This document shows, one piece after another, positions 9,165-18,079 of a stretch of 32,285 bases of DNA (its first letter is position 1; every line of letters starts with the position of its first letter). The notes under the pieces were generated by a model, which saw nothing but the letters and a program-made list of their open reading frames with translations, was not told where the DNA came from and searched no databases. This DNA comes from a virus: positions 1 through 32,285 of IMG/VR virus record IMGVR_UViG_3300025120_000282. One strand, given 5' to 3'. A program made the translations under genes and the position numbers.

Positions 9165-10925
9165 TTAGTCAAGTTCTCCTGCTTCGGAGCTTATTTGCTT
9201 TAATATATTATACTGTGGCTCTATTAGTACATACCTTAAATAATTAAAAATTTCATTAGTACTATTGTAATTGCTACCCCTAAAACTAGATGCTCTTTGG
9301 TCTTGCTTCTTATCTCTAAATTTCTGTCCTTTCTCCCCAATACCTGGCACCGTTACTTCAACACCTTCTTCATCTACATATGTTATATCATCAATAGGTG
9401 GGTATGTTATTGTTTGATCACCAAATGTTATTCTTAAATAGTCAGGGCCTTCATCTATCATTTGGAAGTCTAATCCTTGTCCATTATAAGTTTGCTCAAC
9501 GCCTTGTGAGTCAATATATTTTACATTTTCGTATTCCCCATCAGCTAATTTATTGAGAGTGTTAGTGTCAAAAACACCAGTAATTGAATTTTTAAATACC
9601 TCTGCAATCTCATTATCAGTGTTACCAGCTGTTGTAGCGTCCAAATTTTCATCAATATAAGAATACACAGATTTATCACTATCGTCTCCAAACTTCTCAT
9701 TTCTATTTTGACTATAATTAGGCCCCATCATTTTTATAGCATCATCTTTTGGGTTCAATGTATCAGACTGTAAGTTAAGTTTATCTCTAGCTATTTCAGC
9801 CATCAGTTTTTGATACTCAGATATCGGTTGTTGACCAGGCTTAACAGTTGACTTGTCATCCAGCATCATAATCATTCTGTTCTTAACAGCCTGCTGTGCT
9901 TCAAATTTTTGTCCACCTACAAGTTTACCATCTTCATTATATTTAGCCCAGTTTGGTGCTGTTGTCACAGGAACAGCCATGTCTGTAGCTGAATCGTATT
10001 CCATTAAAACTTTAGTTGGATCAGCCGCTGCAATAGCAGGGTCAAATGTTGGTTCATAACCACCAATTAAATCACCTAGTACACTCATTGTTTTATTGTC
10101 ATTTGACAAATAACTATTAACAGTACCAAGTATATACTCTTGCACATCAGGTGAGTTAACAATTTGGGCGTGACCTTCTCTAGATATTACACCACCATCC
10201 CTTACAATTTTATTATCATCATCTCTTCTTGATGTTGCCTTTGATACAATTAAAGCTCCTAGTTGATCTACCGATGCATTAAGAGATGCGTCTAAAGCTC
10301 CATCTTTAGTTACGTTTTGTATTTGAGTGTTAAATCTATTCTGCAAGGCATTCATACTAACATGACGAGTAGGATCAGTAGAAACTGTCCCATCTTCATT
10401 TGGTCTTAATAAAGATAATGTACCTGTGTCTGGATTTACATATCCTTTAACATTTTTTAAATTACCAAATTCAGCATTTTGTTTATTTAGCCACACTTCA
10501 AAAGAAGATGCATCTCCATCATCAGCCCTCTTTACCATAGTTGCATAATCTGATTCCCACCTTTTACTTATGTTTCCAAATTGCTGCCAGTCTCCTAAAA
10601 CTCTTTGTTTGTTTTGTGCAAATTGTGTTTGAGTAATAAGACCCCTGTCAAATAAGTTTTGTTGTACTCTTAAAAATTCTGCTGAATCTCCTGACATTCC
10701 TAGAGCTAAATTTTGTAATGTTTGACTTGTGTAGTCCTCCATTTCATTAACCCTATCTGAAGCGTCAATAGTATCTTGAGCAATCTTTTCTCTTTCTGCC
10801 GCCCTGTCTTCTCGTATTTGTAGTAAGTCACCAGTAAGTTTATTTGCTACTGTACCCCAGTCAACCGTAGTTTTGTCTAAATCTCTTTCGACGTATGTGT
10901 TAAAGTTTATATTTTTTTTAGCCAT
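9165..10925 (-). CDS. internal virion (cargo) protein, 586 aa
   Basis: The protein is hydrophilic, begins MAKKNINFNTYVERDLDKTT, and is predicted helical over the first 170 residues (AAEREKIAQDTIDASDRVNEM; FLRVQQNLFDRGLITQTQF). The rest is mixed, with many Asp/Asn-rich loops. It has no signal peptide, no clear membrane segment and no catalytic motif that I recognise. Its TAA is immediately followed by the ATG of the giant 2524-aa gene, and its ATG overlaps the upstream stop as TAATG, so the three genes are translated as a tight block. The place between a gp14-like protein and a giant gp16-like protein corresponds to T7 gp15, an internal core protein ejected into the periplasm. The functional call is by position and composition; sequence similarity to T7 gp15 is not visible. 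Confidence 0.6.
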   Translation of the reverse strand: MAKKNINFNTYVERDLDKTTVDWGTVANKLTGDLLQIREDRAAEREKIAQDTIDASDRVNEMEDYTSQTLQNLALGMSGDSAEFLRVQQNLFDRGLITQTQFAQNKQRVLGDWQQFGNISKRWESDYATMVKRADDGDASSFEVWLNKQNAEFGNLKNVKGYVNPDTGTLSLLRPNEDGTVSTDPTRHVSMNALQNRFNTQIQNVTKDGALDASLNASVDQLGALIVSKATSRRDDDNKIVRDGGVISREGHAQIVNSPDVQEYILGTVNSYLSNDNKTMSVLGDLIGGYEPTFDPAIAAADPTKVLMEYDSATDMAVPVTTAPNWAKYNEDGKLVGGQKFEAQQAVKNRMIMMLDDKSTVKPGQQPISEYQKLMAEIARDKLNLQSDTLNPKDDAIKMMGPNYSQNRNEKFGDDSDKSVYSYIDENLDATTAGNTDNEIAEVFKNSITGVFDTNTLNKLADGEYENVKYIDSQGVEQTYNGQGLDFQMIDEGPDYLRITFGDQTITYPPIDDITYVDEEGVEVTVPGIGEKGQKFRDKKQDQRASSFRGSNYNSTNEIFNYLRYVLIEPQYNILKQISSEAGELD

Positions 10926-11782
10926 TAACTTAAAGAATTTAATCTATCTTGCATACTGAACCCGTAATTAACTGATGGAGAAAAACTATTTAAGGCCATA
11001 AAGTTTTCTGAATCATCTTCTCCAAAATCAAAAATATTTTCACTTTTAGGTATGGGATTAATCAATTTTTCTGGAGCCACCTTACTATCCGTTTTAACAA
11101 TTTCTAAAACACCATCTTTTATTTTATAGGCATTTGGATTCGTCATAAAATCACTTCTTGAAATATTTTGATCTATAAATAATTGTTCATTATCTTTAAA
11201 GGTTTTAGCTAAAGCTTTATCAGCCTTACTTAAAGGATTTAGTGCTTGTGCGTCTGCCGCTGCTGTTATGCCACCAATAACAGCATTAGCTGCTCCAGCC
11301 TGTAACATCCCAACCGTCTCATCAGCTTGTGCTGCTCTAGCAGCTTTATCTTGAGCTGCCGCAACATCCATCTGTATCAGCTGCTGATTCATATCATCTT
11401 TATTTTCAGCTTTCATTTTTTCCAAATCAAACATTTCTTTCGCCTTCGCCGCTCTTATCTGTTCCGTTTGTTGATTTGCCAACATACCTACTCTTCCAAT
11501 ACCAGAGGCTAAGGTTCTTGAATCAGCCTGTTGGAGTGCCTGAATGTTTTGTTGTTGTTGTTGTAGGGTTGCTAGCTCAGCCTGTTCATAGGCCTCCATA
11601 GGTATTTTAAGACCTTCGTAATAATCCTTTTGTACTTTTGTTTTTGCGTCATTAAGCAATCTTTTAGCTGCTTTGTCTGATTTTTCTTGAAATTGTCTCG
11701 CTTCCTGAGCCTGAATCAAGTTTATCCCTCCCCCTATTACTGTGCTTGATAAGGCCAAAATTGTTGCTGTTGTTAATGCCAT
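10925..11782 (-). CDS. gp14-like internal virion protein
   Basis: This 285-aa protein starts with a hydrophobic Gly/Ala/Thr-rich helix (residues 2-24, LTTATILALSSTVIGGGINL). A long Gln/Ala-rich amphipathic helix or coiled coil of about 120 residues follows, with QQQQQNIQALQQ near 76-87. A second small-residue segment lies at about 158-182 (MLQAGAANAVIGGITAAADAQ), and the C-terminus is more polar. This layout (N-terminal membrane-prone helix, Gln/Ala coiled coil, second Gly/Ala segment) is that of T7 gp14, which inserts in the host outer membrane during DNA ejection. The order GNAT-fold gene, this gene, 586-aa gene, giant gene repeats the T7 13-14-15-16 order. The stop overlaps the next start as TAATG. 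The call is from composition and synteny, not from a residue-level match. Confidence 0.62.
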   Translation of the reverse strand: MALTTATILALSSTVIGGGINLIQAQEARQFQEKSDKAAKRLLNDAKTKVQKDYYEGLKIPMEAYEQAELATLQQQQQNIQALQQADSRTLASGIGRVGMLANQQTEQIRAAKAKEMFDLEKMKAENKDDMNQQLIQMDVAAAQDKAARAAQADETVGMLQAGAANAVIGGITAAADAQALNPLSKADKALAKTFKDNEQLFIDQNISRSDFMTNPNAYKIKDGVLEIVKTDSKVAPEKLINPIPKSENIFDFGEDDSENFMALNSFSPSVNYGFSMQDRLNSLS

Positions 11783-12187
11783 TTATAATATTTTTATCAT
11801 TTCTTGTGTATTACTATCACCCTTCATATAACCTAGCTCTGCATATATTTCAATTAAAGACTTGCTTTTCAAAAGTGAATATACATATTTTTTTTCTAAT
11901 GTTGCGGCTAGACTTGTTATTGTCTGCACCAACATTAAGAGTGCTTCTTTTCTTATTTTTCTATCTTTAAATCTAAAGCTAGATATAATCCATTCTAACA
12001 AAACTACTTTAGAATTTGTTATATAAAGATATCCAGCACAGATTGGTTCATCATTATAATAAACCATGTACCCCATGTCTGGTAAAAAATCCTTTTTAGG
12101 GGCCGTCCATTTCCAATCTTTCCACCAACCACATAATATATTATCATAATCGTTATCACTAAGTGGTTTTATCTTTAAAGCCATCAT
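11783..12187 (-). CDS. phage GNAT-fold acetyltransferase-like protein
   Basis: This 134-aa protein resembles the short GNAT-fold proteins found beside tail and ejection genes in podoviruses, including the T7 gp13 family. Visible elements are an aromatic N-terminal segment (CGWWKDWKWTAPKKDFLPD, 19-37), the central strands GYMVYYNDEPICAGYLYITN (39-58) and VVLLEWIIS (61-69), the pyrophosphate-loop position FRFKDRKIRKEALLMLV (71-87), and a C-terminal IYAELGYMKGD (114-124) like motif B. The usual Q/R-x-x-G-x-G/A signature of acetyl-CoA binding is absent, so activity is uncertain and a structural role in the virion is possible. Two Met codons lie in tandem at the start. A promoter-like TATCTTTG ends only two bases before the first, so the second Met may be the real start. 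It abuts the gp14-like gene, whose ATG follows its stop directly. Confidence 0.65.
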   Translation of the reverse strand: MMALKIKPLSDNDYDNILCGWWKDWKWTAPKKDFLPDMGYMVYYNDEPICAGYLYITNSKVVLLEWIISSFRFKDRKIRKEALLMLVQTITSLAATLEKKYVYSLLKSKSLIEIYAELGYMKGDSNTQEMIKIL

Positions 12188-12189
12188 TG

Positions 12190-12197
12190 CAAAGATA
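12190..12197 (-). promoter_or_regulatory. candidate Bacteroidota -7 element before the ejection cassette
   Basis: The minus strand reads TATCTTTG, matching the Bacteroidota -7 consensus TAnnTTTG, in the 17-base gap between the 250-aa gene and the GNAT-like gene. It ends two bases before the tandem ATGATG, so transcription would start at or inside those codons and give a leaderless message. No clear TTTG -33 element is seen at the expected distance. Confidence 0.35.
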
Positions 12198-12204
12198 GTA
12201 AAAT

Positions 12205-12957
12205 CTATGGATAACTTTTCATCACGCTACTACCTACAGAAAATAGTTCAACAGGCGTTGTGTCTGTGTTTTCTAGCTTAAATCTCATGAAATATCCTCG
12301 TGCCCCATGAGACTCAGCAACAGGATCTTTATAGTAAAGAGCAAATTGACCTGCTAAAGGCATATTTAATACTACCGCAATGGTTAAAGTGTTAGTTGTC
12401 TGATTAATAGCTGTAACTATACCTGTAGGCCGAGATGATGTTGGTGTTACCTGATGGTACAAGGTGTCACCTATACTAATTATACTTCCTAAACTAACAT
12501 TAAAAACAACATCTATTCCTACAAAAGCTACATTAACAGCTGCAATCTGTCCTATACCATTAGCAGACCTTAACTTAAAGTTTACCGTTGTGCTTTTGTT
12601 TCTAATAAAAGAAAACCATTCTCCTTCTTTTTGCTCAAAATAAGTGCTTAGCATATCGCCTGAGCCAAGATCAGTTTCTAAAGAAAGAACTCCCCAGGAT
12701 GCATCACTTTCTAAAGACATCGTTTTAAAAAGTTTTATAGTTTGAGGCTCGACATTAAATACTCCTGTAATGTTAGAATTGTATTGTGTACCGTAATAAT
12801 TATTTCTAACTTCATTTGTGTTGTGTCTATAGAGCTGACCTTGATGAAAAGAATAAAAATAACTATTCATACCCATCATGTATTCAGGTAGAAAAGAATA
12901 AAAAGACGGCCATCCTTTCACTCCGTCACTATAAGATAATGTTTCTTTAATTGCCAT
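12205..12957 (-). CDS. crAss-like tail structural protein, 250 aa
   Basis: The N-terminal half carries a pattern I associate with proteins next to the stabilisation gene in Bacteroidota podoviruses: SYSDGVKGWPSFYSFLPEYM (8-27), a strand-rich FYSFHQGQLYRHNT (34-47) and VRNNYYGTQY (50-59). Residues 112-119 (GEWFSFIR) and 212-229 (PVAESHGARGYFMRFKLE) look like one domain interrupted by an inserted beta module at about 131-211. That insert (SIGDTLYHQV ... TGIVTAINQTTNTLTIAV ... FALYYKD) resembles repeats in the 317-aa head protein. It has no signal peptide or membrane helix. It is probably part of the tail hub or muzzle. The ATG starts one base after the stop of the 55-aa gene, which supports a common message. 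The exact role is unknown. Confidence 0.65.
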   Translation of the reverse strand: MAIKETLSYSDGVKGWPSFYSFLPEYMMGMNSYFYSFHQGQLYRHNTNEVRNNYYGTQYNSNITGVFNVEPQTIKLFKTMSLESDASWGVLSLETDLGSGDMLSTYFEQKEGEWFSFIRNKSTTVNFKLRSANGIGQIAAVNVAFVGIDVVFNVSLGSIISIGDTLYHQVTPTSSRPTGIVTAINQTTNTLTIAVVLNMPLAGQFALYYKDPVAESHGARGYFMRFKLENTDTTPVELFSVGSSVMKSYP

Positions 12958-12958
12958 A

Positions 12959-13126
12959 TTAACAGTTTACAAAAGCCAAAAGCCTTCCATTTAATTGTTC
13001 TCTTACTCTACCATTAGATGAATAAAATCCGTCAGGAGCTGGAGTAGTTAACGCCTGATCTGTATACATAGCATAAGCAAACTCAAAGTCATTTCCATCA
13101 TGCCAAAAATTTAAAAATTGTGCCAT
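12959..13126 (-). CDS. small structural-type protein (55 aa) with a GFY...NG...C ending
   Basis: This short frame starts at ATG 13126 and ends with TAA at 12961-12959. It fits exactly between the 1648-aa stop (5-base gap) and the 250-aa start (1-base gap). The product begins MAQFLNFWHDGNDFEFAYAM and ends with PAPDGFYSSNGRVREQLNGR, then LLAFVNC. The second half repeats the pattern at the end of the preceding 1648-aa protein (VGFYFSRAQSVIEVGANGEV ... FPCN), and NFWHD echoes its GFWHS. Such short C-terminal units ending in Cys are, in my recollection, frequent in tail proteins of Bacteroidota phages. It could be a small tail cap protein or a detached copy of a C-terminal domain. Confidence 0.68.
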   Translation of the reverse strand: MAQFLNFWHDGNDFEFAYAMYTDQALTTPAPDGFYSSNGRVREQLNGRLLAFVNC

Positions 13127-13131
13127 ATCTT

Positions 13132-16100
13132 TTAATTACAAGGGAATAAATTAACACTCAATACTTCTCCGTTAGCTCCAACCTCTATTACACTTTGAGC
13201 TCTACTAAAATAAAATCCTACATCAGCTGGTACACCCCCAAAACAACAATTAGCTGGGTTAGAACCGCAAGCTTTATACGCTATATCTCCAACCACAGGC
13301 TCGTTTGTTGATGGTGCACCAGGTGCTGCCGAATGCCAGAAACCTGCGTACGCCCCTGGATTGTTAAGCCATAAACCGTTAGGGCCATTTCCTCCATTAC
13401 AAGCCAAAGCAGCAGTTGTTTGCACAGCAGGATCCATTATAAAATTAGACGGGCCTATACAGGGTTGATTAACCGAACACCCAACACAAGCATCTGCCTG
13501 ACTTACTGAAGAATAACAAAAGTCGTTATTTTGTCTATCTCTTAAATCCCAAACTAAATACAATGTTTGTGTGCTAGACGTTATAGATAAATTGGCTGAA
13601 GTAGCTTTGTAAATTTGATTAACTCCATTAGCATCTGGCTGAGAACCTATAATAGGTGTAGACTCATTAGTTAATAACGTTAAATCAAAAGTAGACCCAC
13701 TAGACGCTGGAACAGCGTTACTTGTTATTGCATAAAATCTATTTTCTGTATCATTAAAAACATAAGTATCATTTGGAAACTTGTTAGCTTTCATTGTAAC
13801 TGTAGATCCATTACTAGGATATAATCCTATAGAAGTCTGTCCTGTATTAATTGAATACGCACTTACATTATTTGTTGCACTAAAAGTTACTTGATTTGAA
13901 TCTAAAGGACTAGTAAACTGTCCGTTACTCCATCTGTATTCGTAATGAATAGTTTGTGCTCCTGAACTAATTAATCCGCTAATTGGAGTTCCTAAAACAA
14001 CTTGTACTACATTTAAAGTTTGAGTTGTAACGCAATTAAAAAACAAATTATAAGAAGAAGATGAGTTAGGGGTAATAGTAATAGTAGCTGTAGTAGGGAA
14101 TGGAGCGGCTTTTTGAAATGTTATTACACTGGAAGTAGTTAGATTATTGCTTGTTGTAATATTATTGTTCCAGTCAATTATAGAATTTATATCCATTCCT
14201 GGTGAAGCAGAATTTATCACAACATCTACATTACCAGTAGCTGTTCCTAGCTCAACAGTTAAAGTTAAAGGTGTAGAGCTGTTAATTCTTTGTATTTGAG
14301 CACCACAATCTATAGTCGAGGCAGGGAAAGGAACAGGTGTAGAGTTAGAAGAAAAAACATATTCGTTCATATAAGGATCGTAACCCCCTAGTTTTTGTGT
14401 GTTTAGTTGGTCTGCAAATTTATCTCTAAAATAAGACCTCATTCCATAAGTAGATATAACCTCTAACTGATCGCTTTTCATTGTTGCACCAGTAAGTTTT
14501 AGTATAGCACCTCTCTTTGTATCACTAAAATACACATCTCTTCCCCAGCTTGTAAAACTTTCAGGGTTAAAACTTATTCCATACTCTTCTATTCTAGCTA
14601 CTTGCTGACCTAATATTTCTGGAACAGAAACTATAACTCCGCCGCCAGTAGAATCACTTAATAAATTTTTATTAACCAAGACATAAGATATTTTGTCTTC
14701 TTGTAAAAGTAATATATCTGTTTCTCTTGAATGTAATTTCATTATAGGCCCGTACACTAACTCACAGTCTTTAAAGTTTACCAAGCCTAAATTAAATTCA
14801 TTTAAATTATTTACATTACTTGTTCCGCTATATACCCCGCTATATGTTAAGCTCGCTAATCTGTCTGCTTCTTTAAATTCATTATTAGACACCGCTGTTA
14901 CTCTTTCTCCTAAAATAAAATCTTTTGCCGTAGACAAATCTCTATACCTATAGCTTTCAACTCCATTACCATAAGTAAAACAATCGTGAAAAGGTAGGGT
15001 AACGATTGCAGGAATACCTGAGGAAATAACCTGGTTTTGACCAACGATTGTTCCGTCCCCATAATGAGCAAGATCTCCATTTATATCAGGAAGAATATTA
15101 TACATTTCAGAAGAGTCATAAAACAAGCTTGGATCGGACTCAGCTGGTTTTGTCTCAAAAGCCATAAAGTTGTCGTTTATGCTAATAGAAATCTGTGCTT
15201 CAATACGCAAATGAAAGTTTACTCCAGGAGCAGGGTAACACCCTTCACTACACATTCTCATACCTAAAAACAAAGGACTTCCTGAGTTTATCTGTACCCA
15301 ATAAAACTGCATTTCTTCGTCAACTTCAGCAGGAGTATCTCCTGGTAAAAACACTTGATCGTAATATCTAAAAGTAATATCTTCATCTCCTCTAGAAACC
15401 ATAAAAAGAGCTGGGTTAATATTTTCTTGATTCCAAAAATCTCTAAAACTTACCGCATCTTGACTAGCTTTTACTATGTAGTTTTTAGGAGAACTCACAC
15501 CTAATAAAGACTTTCTGCAAAATACAGACGAATCATTTCTTCTTGTTTTAAATCTCATGCTTACGACTGATCCTAAAGGAATAGCAATAGGTGCTAATGT
15601 GATAGGTCTGTGAACAGGATACTCTATGAGAGGATTTTCTTGTAAATTTGTTTGGCCAAGAACATTATAAGTTCTTGCGTCAAGAAATTGAAGATCTATT
15701 ATTGAAAGAAGATTTGTTCTAGCACTATACCCTTGAGGTTGTAATTTCATATACAGCCCTGCTGGAGCACCTGTTGGCAGTGGGGATACTGGCGGAGTTA
15801 TGGTTGTATCTCCTGCGGCTAAAGCCTCTACCTCTAAAACTGTAGTTTCAACTAAACCTAGCACGGCATCTCCAGTGCTTTCAACTTTAACAGTCAGTAT
15901 ATCTCCCTTAGAAACTAAAGAGGTAGACTCTCCTTGAAGTCTAACGTATGAAATATTAGCTTGTTGAAAGTCTTGAAATATTTGATTGCTATATATAATA
16001 TTATAATCTCCAAAAGAAGGCTTTAAAACAAACTTATATTTTGTTGCCCAAGAAGGAGGCCTGTTTTCAATATTAATTTTTATTGTATTAATATCAATAG

Positions 16101-18078
16101 AAGTGCTTGAATCAAAAAACACAGTGTTGTTTGGAGACACTAATGCAGTTGACGCTCTTCCAAACTCATCCATATATATTATAGCCGCGTCATAATTTCT
16201 GTTACTATGAAGACTAGAAGAATCAGAAACACTTGAAAAAACAAAATTACAATCCGAAGACTCTCCTCTGTATGGTAGTATGTTTTGTGTTATGCTTGTA
16301 AAAGAATAACTAAAATATTCATACACATTCACTATAGCACCCCCTCCCCCAGGATTGTACTGGTACTGAATAGCTGGGACTTGAATTTTAAAAGTGTTTC
16401 CAGAAACAACTAATCTAAATCCTTGCTGCGATGGTGAAGAAGAAAATTTTCCAGAATTTACAAATTCATATTGTACTGGCGAACTAGGTGCATTAATTAC
16501 TTTATATAATTCATCCGTTAAAGAAAGGCCATACACCGCAGTTGGTGAAATAGGAGTAATAGTATTACTATCTCCTATAGCGGCAGCAAACTCATTACTT
16601 AATAAAAAATCATTAAAAGAAACATAATTGCCTTGAGCCACTACAATAGTTTCAATAGAAAATTCTGTTGATGGCGTGTTAGTTGAAAATGTAGTAGGAA
16701 AATTAGAACTACCTGTATCCCCTCCTAAAGGTGTATTATAAGGAGCAGGCTGAACAACGCCAGAAGTTAGTTTTACTCTTAATGTAAATTGAGAATTTAT
16801 TAATATTGGAAGAGAAATACCTAAATCATCTAAATCAAATGTAGCTGTATCTAAAGAAACCTGAAGTGACGCAGCAGGATTTATTATGTTTGTTGCGGTT
16901 GTTGTTAAAATTGCTGAAACATTAGCATTTACTACTGGTACTGAGCTAGTTGAGGCAGTAAAGTCAATAGGTATTTCCGCACCATCAGAAGTAGTTATGT
17001 TATATTGATCTACATAATTACCATAAATCAGTCTGTTTCCCATTATAGTTTGAGACTTTGCTAAACGAGGAACATTATCATACAACCTTAACAATTCGTC
17101 TTGACCTATAAGACTTAATATTTTTGAATTTGTAAAGTTTACTGTTTGCAAACTATTATCAGACCATCCTAAATCAGTTTTTTTATACCTTTCTATTACA
17201 AAAATATTATTGCTTACCGACTCTTTATAAAGTAATTCAACAGCAATAACTAATTTACCTCCCGTATTAAAAGTTACTTCAACACCATTAAATGTGTTCT
17301 CCATACCTTCGTTGTAATAATTACTAGGATCAAAAAAAAACGCCCCTGGTTCAAAAGCTGAAGTAGTGTATAATGATGTAGCACTATATTCGTTATCAAG
17401 ATATTGATAGCGATATGCAAAACACAAAAACCTATCAACTATATAATTCTCCTCTCCAGGAACATTAACTAATTTAATATCAGGACGAGCAAGCTCATAC
17501 TCTGTAACGCCTAAAGATGTAGTATAAGAACTAAATCCTGGAGGCTTAACGATAACATTTAACTCTTCTGCTGAAATCTGATCCACCCCAGCTAAAGGTT
17601 CTGAATAATTTCTTTTTATATTTATTTTTCGTGGAGGATTAAAGTCGTCTGTAAAAAACAGCAAGTCTTCTATTAAACTTACACCAGTTACTAAAAACTT
17701 TGGATCAAAATTTAATACGGTTTCACTAACCACATGATATGTTACAGACTGACCTGTAGTATTATACGATATAATCATATCAACTACTCCTGAACTTGAG
17801 GTTGCAGAAGAAGGGTCGTGAACAAACCAATAAATATTTTCGTTTACTCCATCTGAAAAAGCACCTATACAAGTAGCGTCTCCTGACAAAACTTGTCCAT
17901 TATAACTAATACTAGTAAGTTTCGTGTTGCCTTTTGAGTTTTCTACAGCACCGATCTCAGTAGTTTCTGTTGATCCTAGCCTTACATTAAGAGCGTCTAT
18001 ATATTGTCCTGGAGGTACTAAGCGTTCATCAACGCTTTTATTCATTTTACCAGCTATAAAATTCGTGTTAATATCCAT
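13132..18078 (-). CDS. tail stabilisation / muzzle-type protein (P22 gp10-like), 1648 aa
   Basis: The N-terminus MDINTNFIAGKMNKSVDERL ... PPGQYIDALNVRLGS matches the pattern of crAss-like stabilisation proteins. These start with an N-x-D-x-R-L-(V/L)-P-x-G-x-Y-x-D-A-x-N segment and have GAVENSKGN shortly after. P22 gp10-like proteins close the tail below the ring proteins. The chain is beta-rich throughout with many short Ser/Thr/Asn turns, as in propeller or jelly-roll structures. No transmembrane segment is seen. Around residues 720-780 there is a VGD-type beta module (SKGDILTVKV ... GDTTITPPVSPLPTG). The last 160 residues are cysteine-rich (DFCYSSVSQADACVGC) and end GFYFSRA ... NGEVLSVNLFPCN, a pattern shared with the neighbouring 55-aa protein. 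It follows the two ring-protein genes with one base between, the usual order in these phages. It probably forms the main tail tip and may contact fibres. Confidence 0.75.
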   Translation of the reverse strand: MDINTNFIAGKMNKSVDERLVPPGQYIDALNVRLGSTETTEIGAVENSKGNTKLTSISYNGQVLSGDATCIGAFSDGVNENIYWFVHDPSSATSSSGVVDMIISYNTTGQSVTYHVVSETVLNFDPKFLVTGVSLIEDLLFFTDDFNPPRKINIKRNYSEPLAGVDQISAEELNVIVKPPGFSSYTTSLGVTEYELARPDIKLVNVPGEENYIVDRFLCFAYRYQYLDNEYSATSLYTTSAFEPGAFFFDPSNYYNEGMENTFNGVEVTFNTGGKLVIAVELLYKESVSNNIFVIERYKKTDLGWSDNSLQTVNFTNSKILSLIGQDELLRLYDNVPRLAKSQTIMGNRLIYGNYVDQYNITTSDGAEIPIDFTASTSSVPVVNANVSAILTTTATNIINPAASLQVSLDTATFDLDDLGISLPILINSQFTLRVKLTSGVVQPAPYNTPLGGDTGSSNFPTTFSTNTPSTEFSIETIVVAQGNYVSFNDFLLSNEFAAAIGDSNTITPISPTAVYGLSLTDELYKVINAPSSPVQYEFVNSGKFSSSPSQQGFRLVVSGNTFKIQVPAIQYQYNPGGGGAIVNVYEYFSYSFTSITQNILPYRGESSDCNFVFSSVSDSSSLHSNRNYDAAIIYMDEFGRASTALVSPNNTVFFDSSTSIDINTIKINIENRPPSWATKYKFVLKPSFGDYNIIYSNQIFQDFQQANISYVRLQGESTSLVSKGDILTVKVESTGDAVLGLVETTVLEVEALAAGDTTITPPVSPLPTGAPAGLYMKLQPQGYSARTNLLSIIDLQFLDARTYNVLGQTNLQENPLIEYPVHRPITLAPIAIPLGSVVSMRFKTRRNDSSVFCRKSLLGVSSPKNYIVKASQDAVSFRDFWNQENINPALFMVSRGDEDITFRYYDQVFLPGDTPAEVDEEMQFYWVQINSGSPLFLGMRMCSEGCYPAPGVNFHLRIEAQISISINDNFMAFETKPAESDPSLFYDSSEMYNILPDINGDLAHYGDGTIVGQNQVISSGIPAIVTLPFHDCFTYGNGVESYRYRDLSTAKDFILGERVTAVSNNEFKEADRLASLTYSGVYSGTSNVNNLNEFNLGLVNFKDCELVYGPIMKLHSRETDILLLQEDKISYVLVNKNLLSDSTGGGVIVSVPEILGQQVARIEEYGISFNPESFTSWGRDVYFSDTKRGAILKLTGATMKSDQLEVISTYGMRSYFRDKFADQLNTQKLGGYDPYMNEYVFSSNSTPVPFPASTIDCGAQIQRINSSTPLTLTVELGTATGNVDVVINSASPGMDINSIIDWNNNITTSNNLTTSSVITFQKAAPFPTTATITITPNSSSSYNLFFNCVTTQTLNVVQVVLGTPISGLISSGAQTIHYEYRWSNGQFTSPLDSNQVTFSATNNVSAYSINTGQTSIGLYPSNGSTVTMKANKFPNDTYVFNDTENRFYAITSNAVPASSGSTFDLTLLTNESTPIIGSQPDANGVNQIYKATSANLSITSSTQTLYLVWDLRDRQNNDFCYSSVSQADACVGCSVNQPCIGPSNFIMDPAVQTTAALACNGGNGPNGLWLNNPGAYAGFWHSAAPGAPSTNEPVVGDIAYKACGSNPANCCFGGVPADVGFYFSRAQSVIEVGANGEVLSVNLFPCN

Positions 18079-18079
18079 A

